Source: CAZLMW01 sp964560875 | GTDB lineage: Bacteria; Myxococcota_A; UBA9042 | Assembly: GCA_964560875.1 (NCBI GenBank) | Contig: CAZLMW010000124.1 | Span: 1-22,736, forward strand | DNA: 22,736 nt | Direction of reading: 5' to 3' | Part shown: piece by piece, positions 7,945-14,977 of the stretch | Layout: each line of letters starts with the position of its first letter | How positions within the stretch are numbered: the stretch's first letter is position 1 | Notes under the pieces: generated by a model | What the model was told of the DNA's origin: nothing | What the model saw: only the letters and a program-made list of their open reading frames with translations | Databases searched by the model: none | Made by a program: the position numbers and the translations under genes

Positions 7945-8616
7945 ATGACGGCGCCCGACACGCTCAGCACCCGCAACGTGACCATCACGTTGGTGGCGAC
8001 ACCGTTCATCGTGGCGGCGGCGTTGCTGCCGGTGGTGGGCTATCTGCTCGTCGCACGCGGGGTCGAGCCCGATGCGCTCGAAAAAACCTTGCAGCCTCTT
8101 ATCGCGTGGCCGGTGGCGATCGGCTTCATGATCGCGTTGGGGTTGTGCTGGAAGATGGCCGGCGGCGATGGCTACCGGCTCCGGGACCTGGGTTGGCAGC
8201 CCCCAACCGTCGCTGATATCGCGCTTGGGCTTGGGTTGGGTGGTCTCGTTGGGTGGCTGAATAGCGGCTGGGTTTTCCCCCTGATCGAGGCGGTCAAGCC
8301 GGGTTTCGATCCGACCTTGAGCGCCATTGATGCGCCGACACTGATGGCGATGATGGCTGTTTCCATCGTCGCTGAAGACACATTGTACAGGGGCTACGCG
8401 CTGGTCCACCTCGAGCGACGCTACGGGACTCTCGCGGCCGTGGGGTTGACCAGCTTTTCGTACGCGTTGCTCGCGCCTGGACAGGGCCTGTGGTTGATCG
8501 GCTGGGCGGCTTGTTTCGGCACGGCTTTGTGCGGGCTGAGGTTGTGGCGCGGCAACCTATGGCCGGTTGTGATTGTGCATTGGCTTGTCGCGCTCGCGCC
8601 GCGCTTGTTGCGGTAG
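7945..8616 (+). CDS. CPBP-like membrane protein, catalytic motifs degenerate
   Basis: A 223-aa membrane protein with about six hydrophobic segments and the overall layout of the CPBP (CAAX protease and bacteriocin-processing, Abi) family. The first signature is E144-D145-x-x-x-R149 instead of the usual Glu-Glu-x-x-x-Arg. At the second signature (Phe-x-x-x-His) Phe171 is present but Leu175 replaces His. At the third, His212 is present but Ala216 replaces Asn or Asp. Proteolysis is therefore doubtful, and it may be a pseudo-enzyme. It starts 18 nt upstream of the deacetylase-like gene and is probably cotranscribed with it. TTGGTAGCG precedes the ATG by 8 nt, and TAGCGT (7933-7938) could be a -10 giving a near-leaderless message. 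The family call comes from motif pattern only. Confidence 0.75.
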   Translation: MTAPDTLSTRNVTITLVATPFIVAAALLPVVGYLLVARGVEPDALEKTLQPLIAWPVAIGFMIALGLCWKMAGGDGYRLRDLGWQPPTVADIALGLGLGGLVGWLNSGWVFPLIEAVKPGFDPTLSAIDAPTLMAMMAVSIVAEDTLYRGYALVHLERRYGTLAAVGLTSFSYALLAPGQGLWLIGWAACFGTALCGLRLWRGNLWPVVIVHWLVALAPRLLR

Positions 8617-8634
8617 GCAGACGCAGGGAGAAGG

Positions 8635-10401
8635 ATGCTCCGCAGCAGCACCACGCGCCGTTGGTTCAATCGGCTTCGACGGCGGGCTCGGGGGCGGAGA
8701 TTGCCCACCTGGTACGCGCCCGAATACCGACCTCCGCTCGCGGCAACGGCTCACACGTCTGGTTTTGAACCGCGCCGCGCCGACCTCGCGCTGTGGTACC
8801 TGCTCGACGCGGGCATTGTCGACGCTGACGACCTGCACACCCCGAGACCCGCCGATTGGAGCGACCTGCGACGGGTTCATGCGCCGCGTTTGCTCGAATC
8901 GCTGACCCGCGGCAACACCCTGGCGCGGATCTACGTCACCCAGGAAGGCGAGATGCCGGTCGACGCGATGCTCGACACGCTGCGGCTGGCTTGCGGCGGC
9001 ACCGTCGCGGCGACCCGACACGCCCTCGAACACGGCGGACCCACGCTCAACTTGCTGGGCGGATTCCATCACGCCGGCCCCGACCGCGCGGGGGCGTTGT
9101 GCGCGATCAACGACGTCGCCATCGCCATCGCCCTCGCGCGTGACGCTGGTTTTGAAGGCCTCGTCGGCATCATCGACCTCGACGCCCACCCGCCCGACGG
9201 CATCGCGCTGTGCCTGGTCGACGATCCGAGCTGCTGGATCGGCTCGCTCTCCGGCGCTGATTGGGGGCCGTTGGGCGACGTCGATGAGGTCCTTTTGCCC
9301 GAAAACACCGGCGACGATAGCTACCTTGCGGCGCTCGACGCGCTGCTCGACCGGATGCCACGGCCCGACCTGGCGTTTGTCCTCGCGGGCGGTGATGTGT
9401 TGGCTGACGACCGCCTTGGCGCGCTTGAGCTCAGCATCGACGGCGCTGCAAGGCGCGACGCCCGGGTCGCCGACCACCTCGGTGACATACCGGCCGTCTG
9501 GCTGCCCGCGGGCGGTTATACCGAGCAGGCGTGGCGCGTTCTCGCCGGGACGGCCACGGTCTTGGCCCTCGACGGCGTTGTTTCCGTGCCCGCAGCGGCC
9601 GATCCATTGACCACCCGTTACAGCCGCGTCGCCGCCGAGCTCGCCCACCTCGACGGCGACGACGACGACGACCTGCTGTTCACCGAAGCCGACCTCGTGA
9701 GCGCGCTCGGATTGCCCGGCCCGGAAGCCACGCCACGTCTTCTCGGCTACTACACCGCCAATGGCATCGAGCTTGCGTTGTCGAGCTACGGCCTGCTCGA
9801 CCACGTGCGGCGGCTGGGTTACGACGACCTGCGCGTGCACCTTCACAAGGACCCCGCCGGAGACGTCTTCCGCCTGCAGGGCATGGCCGATGGCAAGGAA
9901 CACCACCTGGTCGAAGCGTCGTTGTCGCGCGAACACATCGGCGACGAGATCGTGCTCTACGTCAACTGGTTGACGCTGCGTCATCCCCGCGCGCACTTTT
10001 CGGACCGCCGGCCCAAGCTGCCTGGCCAGCAGGTCCCTGGGTTGGGCCTGGCGCGCGAGGCGACCGTGCTGCTCGGCAACATGGCACAGCGGCTCGGGCT
10101 GGTCGGGGTCGCGTTCCGCCCGGCGAGCTTCCACGTGGCGTTCTCAGGCCGGCACTTGTGCTCTTTCGCTGACGCCGAACGCCAAGGCGAGTTCCTGGCG
10201 TTGTGCGATGCCCTCGAGGACGTCCCTCTTGTCGATGCCACGCGGCTTGTCGACGGCGGCGACGTCTCGCTCAACGGCAGCGTCTACACGTGGCAGGCCG
10301 ATCTCATGGTGCACTGGCTGCAACCTCATGAGCGGCGCGACCGTGAGGCGGTGCAACGAGCCCGGCAAGCCGCGCAGTTCGAGGTGCGACGGGCGGTGTA
10401 A
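8635..10401 (+). CDS. Histone-deacetylase-family protein with extra C-terminal domain
   Basis: 588 aa. The first about 330 residues match the HDAC/AcuC/acetylpolyamine amidohydrolase family. The catalytic His pair is H145-H146 in GGFHHA. The zinc ligands are D183 and H185 in DLDAH and D254 in AGGDVLADD, and the transition-state Tyr295 lies in AGGY. All key residues are therefore present, and a zinc-dependent deacylase is expected. The usual His-Gly after the zinc His is replaced by Pro-Pro. Residues about 360-588 are an extra domain I do not recognise, including the conserved-looking stretch LGLAREATVLLGNMAQRLGL. The start is supported by AGGGAG 4 nt before the ATG. The CPBP-like gene ends 18 nt upstream, so the two likely form an operon. 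The substrate (acetyl-lysine, acetylpolyamine or other) cannot be told. Confidence 0.85.
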   Translation: MLRSSTTRRWFNRLRRRARGRRLPTWYAPEYRPPLAATAHTSGFEPRRADLALWYLLDAGIVDADDLHTPRPADWSDLRRVHAPRLLESLTRGNTLARIYVTQEGEMPVDAMLDTLRLACGGTVAATRHALEHGGPTLNLLGGFHHAGPDRAGALCAINDVAIAIALARDAGFEGLVGIIDLDAHPPDGIALCLVDDPSCWIGSLSGADWGPLGDVDEVLLPENTGDDSYLAALDALLDRMPRPDLAFVLAGGDVLADDRLGALELSIDGAARRDARVADHLGDIPAVWLPAGGYTEQAWRVLAGTATVLALDGVVSVPAAADPLTTRYSRVAAELAHLDGDDDDDLLFTEADLVSALGLPGPEATPRLLGYYTANGIELALSSYGLLDHVRRLGYDDLRVHLHKDPAGDVFRLQGMADGKEHHLVEASLSREHIGDEIVLYVNWLTLRHPRAHFSDRRPKLPGQQVPGLGLAREATVLLGNMAQRLGLVGVAFRPASFHVAFSGRHLCSFADAERQGEFLALCDALEDVPLVDATRLVDGGDVSLNGSVYTWQADLMVHWLQPHERRDREAVQRARQAAQFEVRRAV

Positions 10402-10481
10402 TCGGCGTCAAAAGCTCGTACTACCGCGTCAGCTCCGCGACACCGCTTGTTTGGCGCCGCCGTTTTGCCGACGATGGCGTC

Positions 10482-12029
10482 ATGACGGTCCGAACCGATG
10501 CAATCGCGCTTGCCCTGACTCTCTTCTTCGTCGCATTCACCGCGCTGGCTTGCGGTTCGTCCGCGTCCAACCCACCTCCCACGGGCGGCGGCGGAACGGT
10601 GGATGGCGGCGCAACGGTGGATGGCGGCGGATCAGCGGACAGCACGGCCGGCGGCGATACGGTCGGCAACGACTCGGACAGCAACGATACGAGCGGCTCA
10701 GCTTCGCCCGGTAGCGACGCCGGTGGCAGCTCGGATGTATCCAGCGGACCCAACGTCAGCGGCGCCCTGGTCCACGCGCCATTCAAGCCAGCTGCACCGG
10801 GCGGGAAGGCCACGCGCTGGGTCTCTCCGAGTGGCAAAGACAGCAACCCCGGCACCAAGGACAAGCCGTGGCGCGAGATCCACCATGCTGCCCAGGCCGC
10901 CAAACCCGGTGACGTCGTCGCCATCCTCGATGGACAATACAAGTCGCCGATCATCGTCGCCGGCAAGGTCGCCTCGGCCGCCAAACCGCTCGTCTTTCGC
11001 GCGGAAGGAGACGCCGTGTTCATCGATGGCAGCGGCGCGGACGGCAGCAAGTGGGACAAACGCGACGCCATCTACATCTACGACAGCGCGCACGTCATCG
11101 TTCACGGGCTCCATGCCAGCAAGGCCAACCGCGCCGGTTTGCGGGTCAGCAAGAGCGACCACGTGACCGTCCAGGCATGCGTGTTCAATGAAAACGGCGT
11201 GTGGGGGATCTTCACCGACTTCTCCGACCACACCGCGCTGCTCGGCAACGTCTGCAACAAGAACGCCAAGGAGCACGGCATCTACGTAAGCAACGCGTCG
11301 GACAACGCGCGCATCATCGGCAACCGCTGCTCCGCCAACCGCGCCTCGGGCATCCAGATCAACGCCGATCCGGCGACCAGCAAGGCCGAAAAGGAAGACG
11401 GCATCTCGAGCGGCTGCGTCATCGAGCGCAACTTGCTCACGGGCAACGGCAAGATCGGCGGCGCGGCGATCAACCTCGCATCGGTGCGCAAGTCGACGGT
11501 GCGCAACAACCTGCTGGTCAACAACCGCGGCACCGGCATCGGCATGTGGGACGACGGCCAGGGCAGCCAGTGGGGCAGCAAAAACAACATCGTCGAGCAC
11601 AACACCGTGGTCATGGCGACGGGCGCGGGGCGATTCGCGATGACGATCTGGAACGGCAGCACCGGCAACACCGTCCGCAACAACGTCTTGGTCGGTGCGG
11701 CGCGGGGCTCGATCAGCTACACGACCGACTCGCTGTCCGGCCTCAAGAGCGACCACAACATCTTCTTCAGCTACTCGGGCTGGCACCTGTTCGAGGATGA
11801 AAAGGCCGCCAAGAAGCGCAATGTGGACCAGTGGAAGAAGATCAGCGGCGGTGACAAGTCGTCCAAGAAGGCCAAACCTGTGTTCATCAACCCCACCAGC
11901 TTCGATATGCGGCTCAAGGCCGGATCTGCGGGTGTTGATGGCGGCGCGGATGCCGGGGTGAAGACCACCTACGACGGGAGCAAGCGCCCCTTCGGCAAGG
12001 CCCCCGATTGCGGAGCGTTCGAGCGATGA
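10482..12029 (+). CDS. Right-handed parallel beta-helix lipoprotein
   Basis: A 515-aa predicted lipoprotein. The signal ends in Leu-Ala-Cys (Cys24), followed by a Gly/Asp/Ser-rich linker to about residue 105. At about 110-150 is the DUF1565-like entry motif of beta-helix proteins (WVSPSGKDSNPGTKDKPW, then AKPGDVV). About 160-430 contains regular coils with repeated Asn-x-x-x-x-Asn and Gly-Ile/Gly-Ala steps typical of NosD/pectate-lyase-like folds (for example NNLLVNNRGTGIGMWDDG). It ends with DCGAFER, the usual close of this group. Such proteins often bind or cleave polysaccharide, but I cannot point to a catalytic set. It is followed after 16 nt by another exported protein. Confidence 0.85.
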   Translation: MTVRTDAIALALTLFFVAFTALACGSSASNPPPTGGGGTVDGGATVDGGGSADSTAGGDTVGNDSDSNDTSGSASPGSDAGGSSDVSSGPNVSGALVHAPFKPAAPGGKATRWVSPSGKDSNPGTKDKPWREIHHAAQAAKPGDVVAILDGQYKSPIIVAGKVASAAKPLVFRAEGDAVFIDGSGADGSKWDKRDAIYIYDSAHVIVHGLHASKANRAGLRVSKSDHVTVQACVFNENGVWGIFTDFSDHTALLGNVCNKNAKEHGIYVSNASDNARIIGNRCSANRASGIQINADPATSKAEKEDGISSGCVIERNLLTGNGKIGGAAINLASVRKSTVRNNLLVNNRGTGIGMWDDGQGSQWGSKNNIVEHNTVVMATGAGRFAMTIWNGSTGNTVRNNVLVGAARGSISYTTDSLSGLKSDHNIFFSYSGWHLFEDEKAAKKRNVDQWKKISGGDKSSKKAKPVFINPTSFDMRLKAGSAGVDGGADAGVKTTYDGSKRPFGKAPDCGAFER

Positions 12030-12045
12030 AGGATGATTGCCGCCG

Positions 12046-12744
12046 ATGATGCCAACGACACGAGGAGCACGGATTGCGGCTTGGGGGATTGCGGCTTTGG
12101 CGGTCGCATTGCCCGTGCAAGTGGACGCGCAGGAGCTTTCGCCCGAGGTTGACCGAGACCCGATCGGCGTTGCGTCCGCGCAGCAGTGGTTGGCTCATGA
12201 CTGGCGGCGTTGTCGGCTCGCGAACTATCCGCGCGATCCCGTGCAGGGCGTGGAGAAGGTCAGCACGACCCTCCGCTTTGGTCGGACACGCCGCAAGAAC
12301 CGCAAGGTCAAGGCGCGTCTGCAGATCACCTTTCACAAGCGCGACGGCAAGAAGGTGAAGATGACGCGGCCGCAGAAGCGATTTGTGCGCTGCGTGAAGA
12401 AGGCGTTTGGCAAGCGCAAGTTCATCCAAAGCGGCGCGCCGAAGGGCCCGATTGTGGTCGCCAATCCCCATCCGGGACGTCGCTTCTCCCGCGGCGGACG
12501 GCTCAGTCATGTGCTCGCCCAGCGGCAGGCGTCCGTGCAGCTCCACAAGGCTCGCCGGGCGTGTCGGATGCGGCGGGTGAAGACGCCGATGCGGCTGACA
12601 TTGCGGGTGAAAAGGGACGGTTCGGCGACCGATATCCAGGTCTTTGGCCCGTCCAAGCGGCAGCGCAAGTGCATCAAGCGCCGGCTCCGAAGGACTTTGC
12701 GGTTTCCACCCATCAAGGCGCCGGTCGCGCTCGAGGTCCCGTGA
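12046..12744 (+). CDS. Basic secreted protein with two TonB-C/AgmX-like repeats
   Basis: 232 aa from the ATG at 12046; another ATG follows at 12049 and a TTG lies at 12037. A signal peptide ends near Val-Asp-Ala before Gln-Glu. The mature part is very rich in Lys and Arg. Two related units are visible. One (about 55-135) has a beta strand pair, then RFVRCVKKAFGKRKF. The other (about 175-230) has LTLRVKRDGSATDIQVF, then KCIKRRLRRTLRFPP. The pattern strand, Gly turn, strand, Cys-x-x-(basic)n-Phe-Pro resembles the C-terminal domain of TonB and of AgmX/PglI-type proteins in myxobacteria. That assignment is tentative. The stop overlaps the next start (TGATG), so it is translationally coupled to the MepA-like lipoprotein and probably works with it in the envelope. 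Confidence 0.7.
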   Translation: MMPTTRGARIAAWGIAALAVALPVQVDAQELSPEVDRDPIGVASAQQWLAHDWRRCRLANYPRDPVQGVEKVSTTLRFGRTRRKNRKVKARLQITFHKRDGKKVKMTRPQKRFVRCVKKAFGKRKFIQSGAPKGPIVVANPHPGRRFSRGGRLSHVLAQRQASVQLHKARRACRMRRVKTPMRLTLRVKRDGSATDIQVFGPSKRQRKCIKRRLRRTLRFPPIKAPVALEVP

Positions 12745-13640
12745 TGCGAGGCAGTTTGGTCGCGTGCGCGGCGGTAGTTTTAAGCGCGGGATGCGTCGCA
12801 GAACCCGGAAACGGCGGGTTAATAGCGCCGGACGTGATCCACGGGGCCGATTCTTCGCCCTATTTTGAGGTCCATCTTCCCGGGGACGCCGGATCTTCGG
12901 GCGATTCGGAGGCTGATGTAGCTGACGGCGAGACGCGTGACGCGGCCGTTTCCGACGTTCTGGACGCGTCGGCTCAGGACACTTCGGTTCCAGACACTTC
13001 AGTTCCAGACAAATCGGTTCCAGACACGTCGGTTCCAGACACGTCGGTTCCAGACGCTGCGGCCCCTGACAGCGCGCCCCAAGACACCGAAGCGGACGCT
13101 GGCTCCTCGGGCGATTCCGGTTCTGCTGCCGATGCCGGTACAAGCCCGGATGCCGGTGCGCCGCCCAAACCCAAACCCAAATCGCTCAAACCGTGCAGCG
13201 GCGGCAAGTGCTGGCTGACCCCGACGCTCTCCGGACTGTGCGGGTCGGTAACGATCAACGAGGACTACAGCACCGGCAAATACAATGTTCACCGCTACGC
13301 ATTTGCGCCCAAACCCGCCGTCGACGTCGATATCACCGTCGCGCCCGTCGCCGGCGGCTTCAAACCTGCGGTGATCCTTCACGATGGCGGTGGAAAGACG
13401 CTGTTCGACGGGGTCACAGCCCTCGCTGGCTCCGGTGTCGTCATCAAGCCGCTCGCCAACGGCAAGAACGGCAAAGCGGCGCGGCTGCGGCTCAAGGCCA
13501 GCAAAGCCGCCAACCTCCGGGTTCACCTGACCGACTGGTCCGTCGTCGCAGGAGGCTTCAAGACGTCCGTTTCCAAGGCGGCCAAGTACAAGCTGACCGT
13601 GTCGAGCAAGTGCCCGCCCCCAAGCCGGGAGAGCTGCTGA
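12744..13640 (+). pseudogene. MepA-like lipoprotein, N-terminal part (frameshifted)
   Basis: The gene starts at 12744, overlapping the upstream stop by one base. It encodes a lipoprotein signal (Leu-Ser-Ala-Gly-Cys, Cys17), an Asp/Ser/Ala-rich linker with Asp-Thr-Ser-Val-Pro repeats, and a beta-rich domain (about residues 150-290, like pre-peptidase domains). The frame ends abruptly at 13640 just after SSKCPPP. The missing peptidase domain continues at once in the -1 frame. One extra C in the run at 13617-13621 would restore a single 469-aa protein reading CPPPKPGELLTPPC across the join. I see no convincing slippery site. A sequencing error or a recent mutation is more likely than programmed frameshifting. 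Confidence 0.8.
12978..13067 (+). repeat. 15-bp in-frame tandem repeat (Asp-Thr-Ser-Val-Pro)
   Basis: Five copies of a unit close to GACACGTCGGTTCCA (12978-13052, zero to two mismatches) and a degenerate sixth encode the pentapeptide linker of the MepA-like lipoprotein. Confidence 0.9.
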
Positions 13641-14152
13641 CGCCTCCGTGTTTCGACCCCAACAACGTCAAGAAGGGCTTCGTGCTGATGCCCAAGTCGT
13701 GCCCGACCGGCCTGTACACGCGCAAAGCCGACGACTGTTCGCGCGGCACCAAGCTGCTGATCGACGTGCTCTACACCGTCGCTGTTAACGCCAAGAAGCT
13801 GCAGCCGAAGTACTCGCCGTTGAAGTTGCTCGACCTCAACCAGGGCAGCTGTAGCTCGGTCAACCACGCGACCCACAAGGACGGCACCCACGTCGACATC
13901 ACCGCCGGATGCGCGACCACGGTGTCATGCAAGGACAACACGGCCGCGATCAACCTCGCCAAGCTCTTCGTCGACACCGGGCAGGCGTGCGGGATCATCT
14001 TCAACGACACGGCGGTGCAGAAGACCGTGAACGCCTATTTCAAGTCCAAGTACAGCTACAAACCCTGGCACGGCACGTTCATGCGCACCGTCAGCGGTCA
14101 TACACACCACTTCCATGTGCGCGTGAAGAGGCCCAACGGCGCGTGCAACTGA
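13622..14152 (+). pseudogene. MepA-like peptidase domain, C-terminal part of frameshifted gene
   Basis: This part is read in the frame one base back from the lipoprotein half. It has the signatures of the LAS metallopeptidases, closest to penicillin-insensitive murein endopeptidase MepA (M74). These are His-x-x-His-x-x-Gly-x-x-Val-Asp in NHATHKDGTHVDI (about 13855-13900), and GHTHHFHVRV near the end (about 14095-14125). They supply the zinc ligands and catalytic His. The family cleaves peptide cross-links in murein, so a role in envelope remodelling, or in prey lysis if the cell is a predator, is plausible. It has no signal peptide or good start of its own; the first ATG is at 13688, inside the domain. 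That supports one original gene from 12744 to 14152. Confidence 0.8.
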
Positions 14153-14254
14153 TCGCGAATCTCCAACGCGTCTGCAGCGAACTTGCCACCATCGGCGCAC
14201 GGTCGCGCGGTCGTTGGTTGCGGTGGCGGACGGAGCGCCTTTCTTAACAGGGTG

Positions 14255-14884
14255 ATGCCTACCCGACCCGCATCGCCGTCATCGCGCCGCGCGAACCGTT
14301 CTGCCTTGCTCGTTTTTGCATTGGTGGGGTGCTTTGCCATCGGCATGCCGGCCATCGCCGAGGCGGCGCGTCCCAAACCGATCAAGGTCGCGGGCGTCAA
14401 ATTCCCGGCGTATGTGCGCCCGGGCTCCAAACCACTTCCGCTGCTCGGAGCCGGGCTGCGGACCAAGTGGCTGTTCAAGCTCTACGCGCTGGCGGTCTAC
14501 CAGGTCACCCGCAAGTACACGGCGCATCACGTCATCCGGGCGAACGAACAGAAGTTCATCTGGCTGCACATGCTCCGTCCGGTCAAAGCGGCCGACCTCG
14601 CCGAAGCGGTCAATGAAGGTCTGCGCGACAACATGCCGCCCAAGATCCGGCGCCAAATCGCCCCGCAGGTTGCGCTGTTCGTCAAAGCGCTGCCGCCCAC
14701 AATCCCCAAGGGCGCCGCGATCGGGTTCTGGTATCGGCCCGGCAAGGGCGTGCTCGTCAACATCCAGCACGGCGCGAAGCTCGACCTCGAGGGCTACGAC
14801 GTGATGGTCGCCATCTGGTCCATCTGGTTTGGCAAAAAGCCGTCCGACTCCGGTCTCAAGCGGGACGTCCTGACACGTAGGTAG
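14255..14884 (+). CDS. Exported chalcone-isomerase-fold protein
   Basis: 209 aa, with the layout of the bacterial chalcone isomerase-like family. An N-terminal export signal is followed by GAGLRTKWLFKLYALAVY (about 67-84), the IGFWYRPGKGVLVNI strand pair (about 151-165) and VAIWSIWFGKKPSDSGLK near the C-terminus, where the family has its Trp-x-Gly-x-x-Pro motif. The signal could be cleaved after Ala-Glu-Ala at residue 37. Alternatively Leu-Val-Gly-Cys at 23-26 could make it a lipoprotein. I cannot decide between them. Bacterial members are not known to make flavonoids, and many are thought to bind fatty acids or other small ligands. I chose the ATG at 14255; a GTG lies directly before it at 14252. 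The gene stands apart from its neighbours by about 100 nt on each side. Confidence 0.8.
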   Translation: MPTRPASPSSRRANRSALLVFALVGCFAIGMPAIAEAARPKPIKVAGVKFPAYVRPGSKPLPLLGAGLRTKWLFKLYALAVYQVTRKYTAHHVIRANEQKFIWLHMLRPVKAADLAEAVNEGLRDNMPPKIRRQIAPQVALFVKALPPTIPKGAAIGFWYRPGKGVLVNIQHGAKLDLEGYDVMVAIWSIWFGKKPSDSGLKRDVLTRR

Positions 14885-14906
14885 TCGGCGCCTTGCCTGG
14901 GTCGGG

Positions 14907-14954
14907 CCGCAGGTCGCAAGCTACGGCGGACCGCAGGTCGCAAGCTACGGCGGC
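14907..14954. repeat. 24-bp tandem duplication before the oxoprolinase gene
   Basis: Two adjacent 24-bp units (14907-14930 and 14931-14954) are identical at 23 of 24 positions. A third copy starts with CCGCA at 14955. They end 23 nt before the ATG at 14978. A duplicated regulator site or simple slippage would both fit. Confidence 0.85.
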
Positions 14955-14977
14955 CCGCAACCCGGCAGTCGCCATCG

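Noticed and set aside
7748..8009. Small proteins encoded by the 18-bp repeat on either strand
   Set aside because: The frames stay open only because of the repeat period. They overlap flanking genes and have no ribosome site.
8557..10134. 525-residue minus-strand reading frame
   Set aside because: It is antisense to the deacetylase-like gene, whose catalytic motifs are clear, and shows no recognisable domain.
13605..13625. Programmed -1 ribosomal frameshift in the MepA-like gene
   Set aside because: The zero-frame codons do not give an X-XXY-YYZ slippery site. A plain one-base loss in a C-run explains the data more simply.
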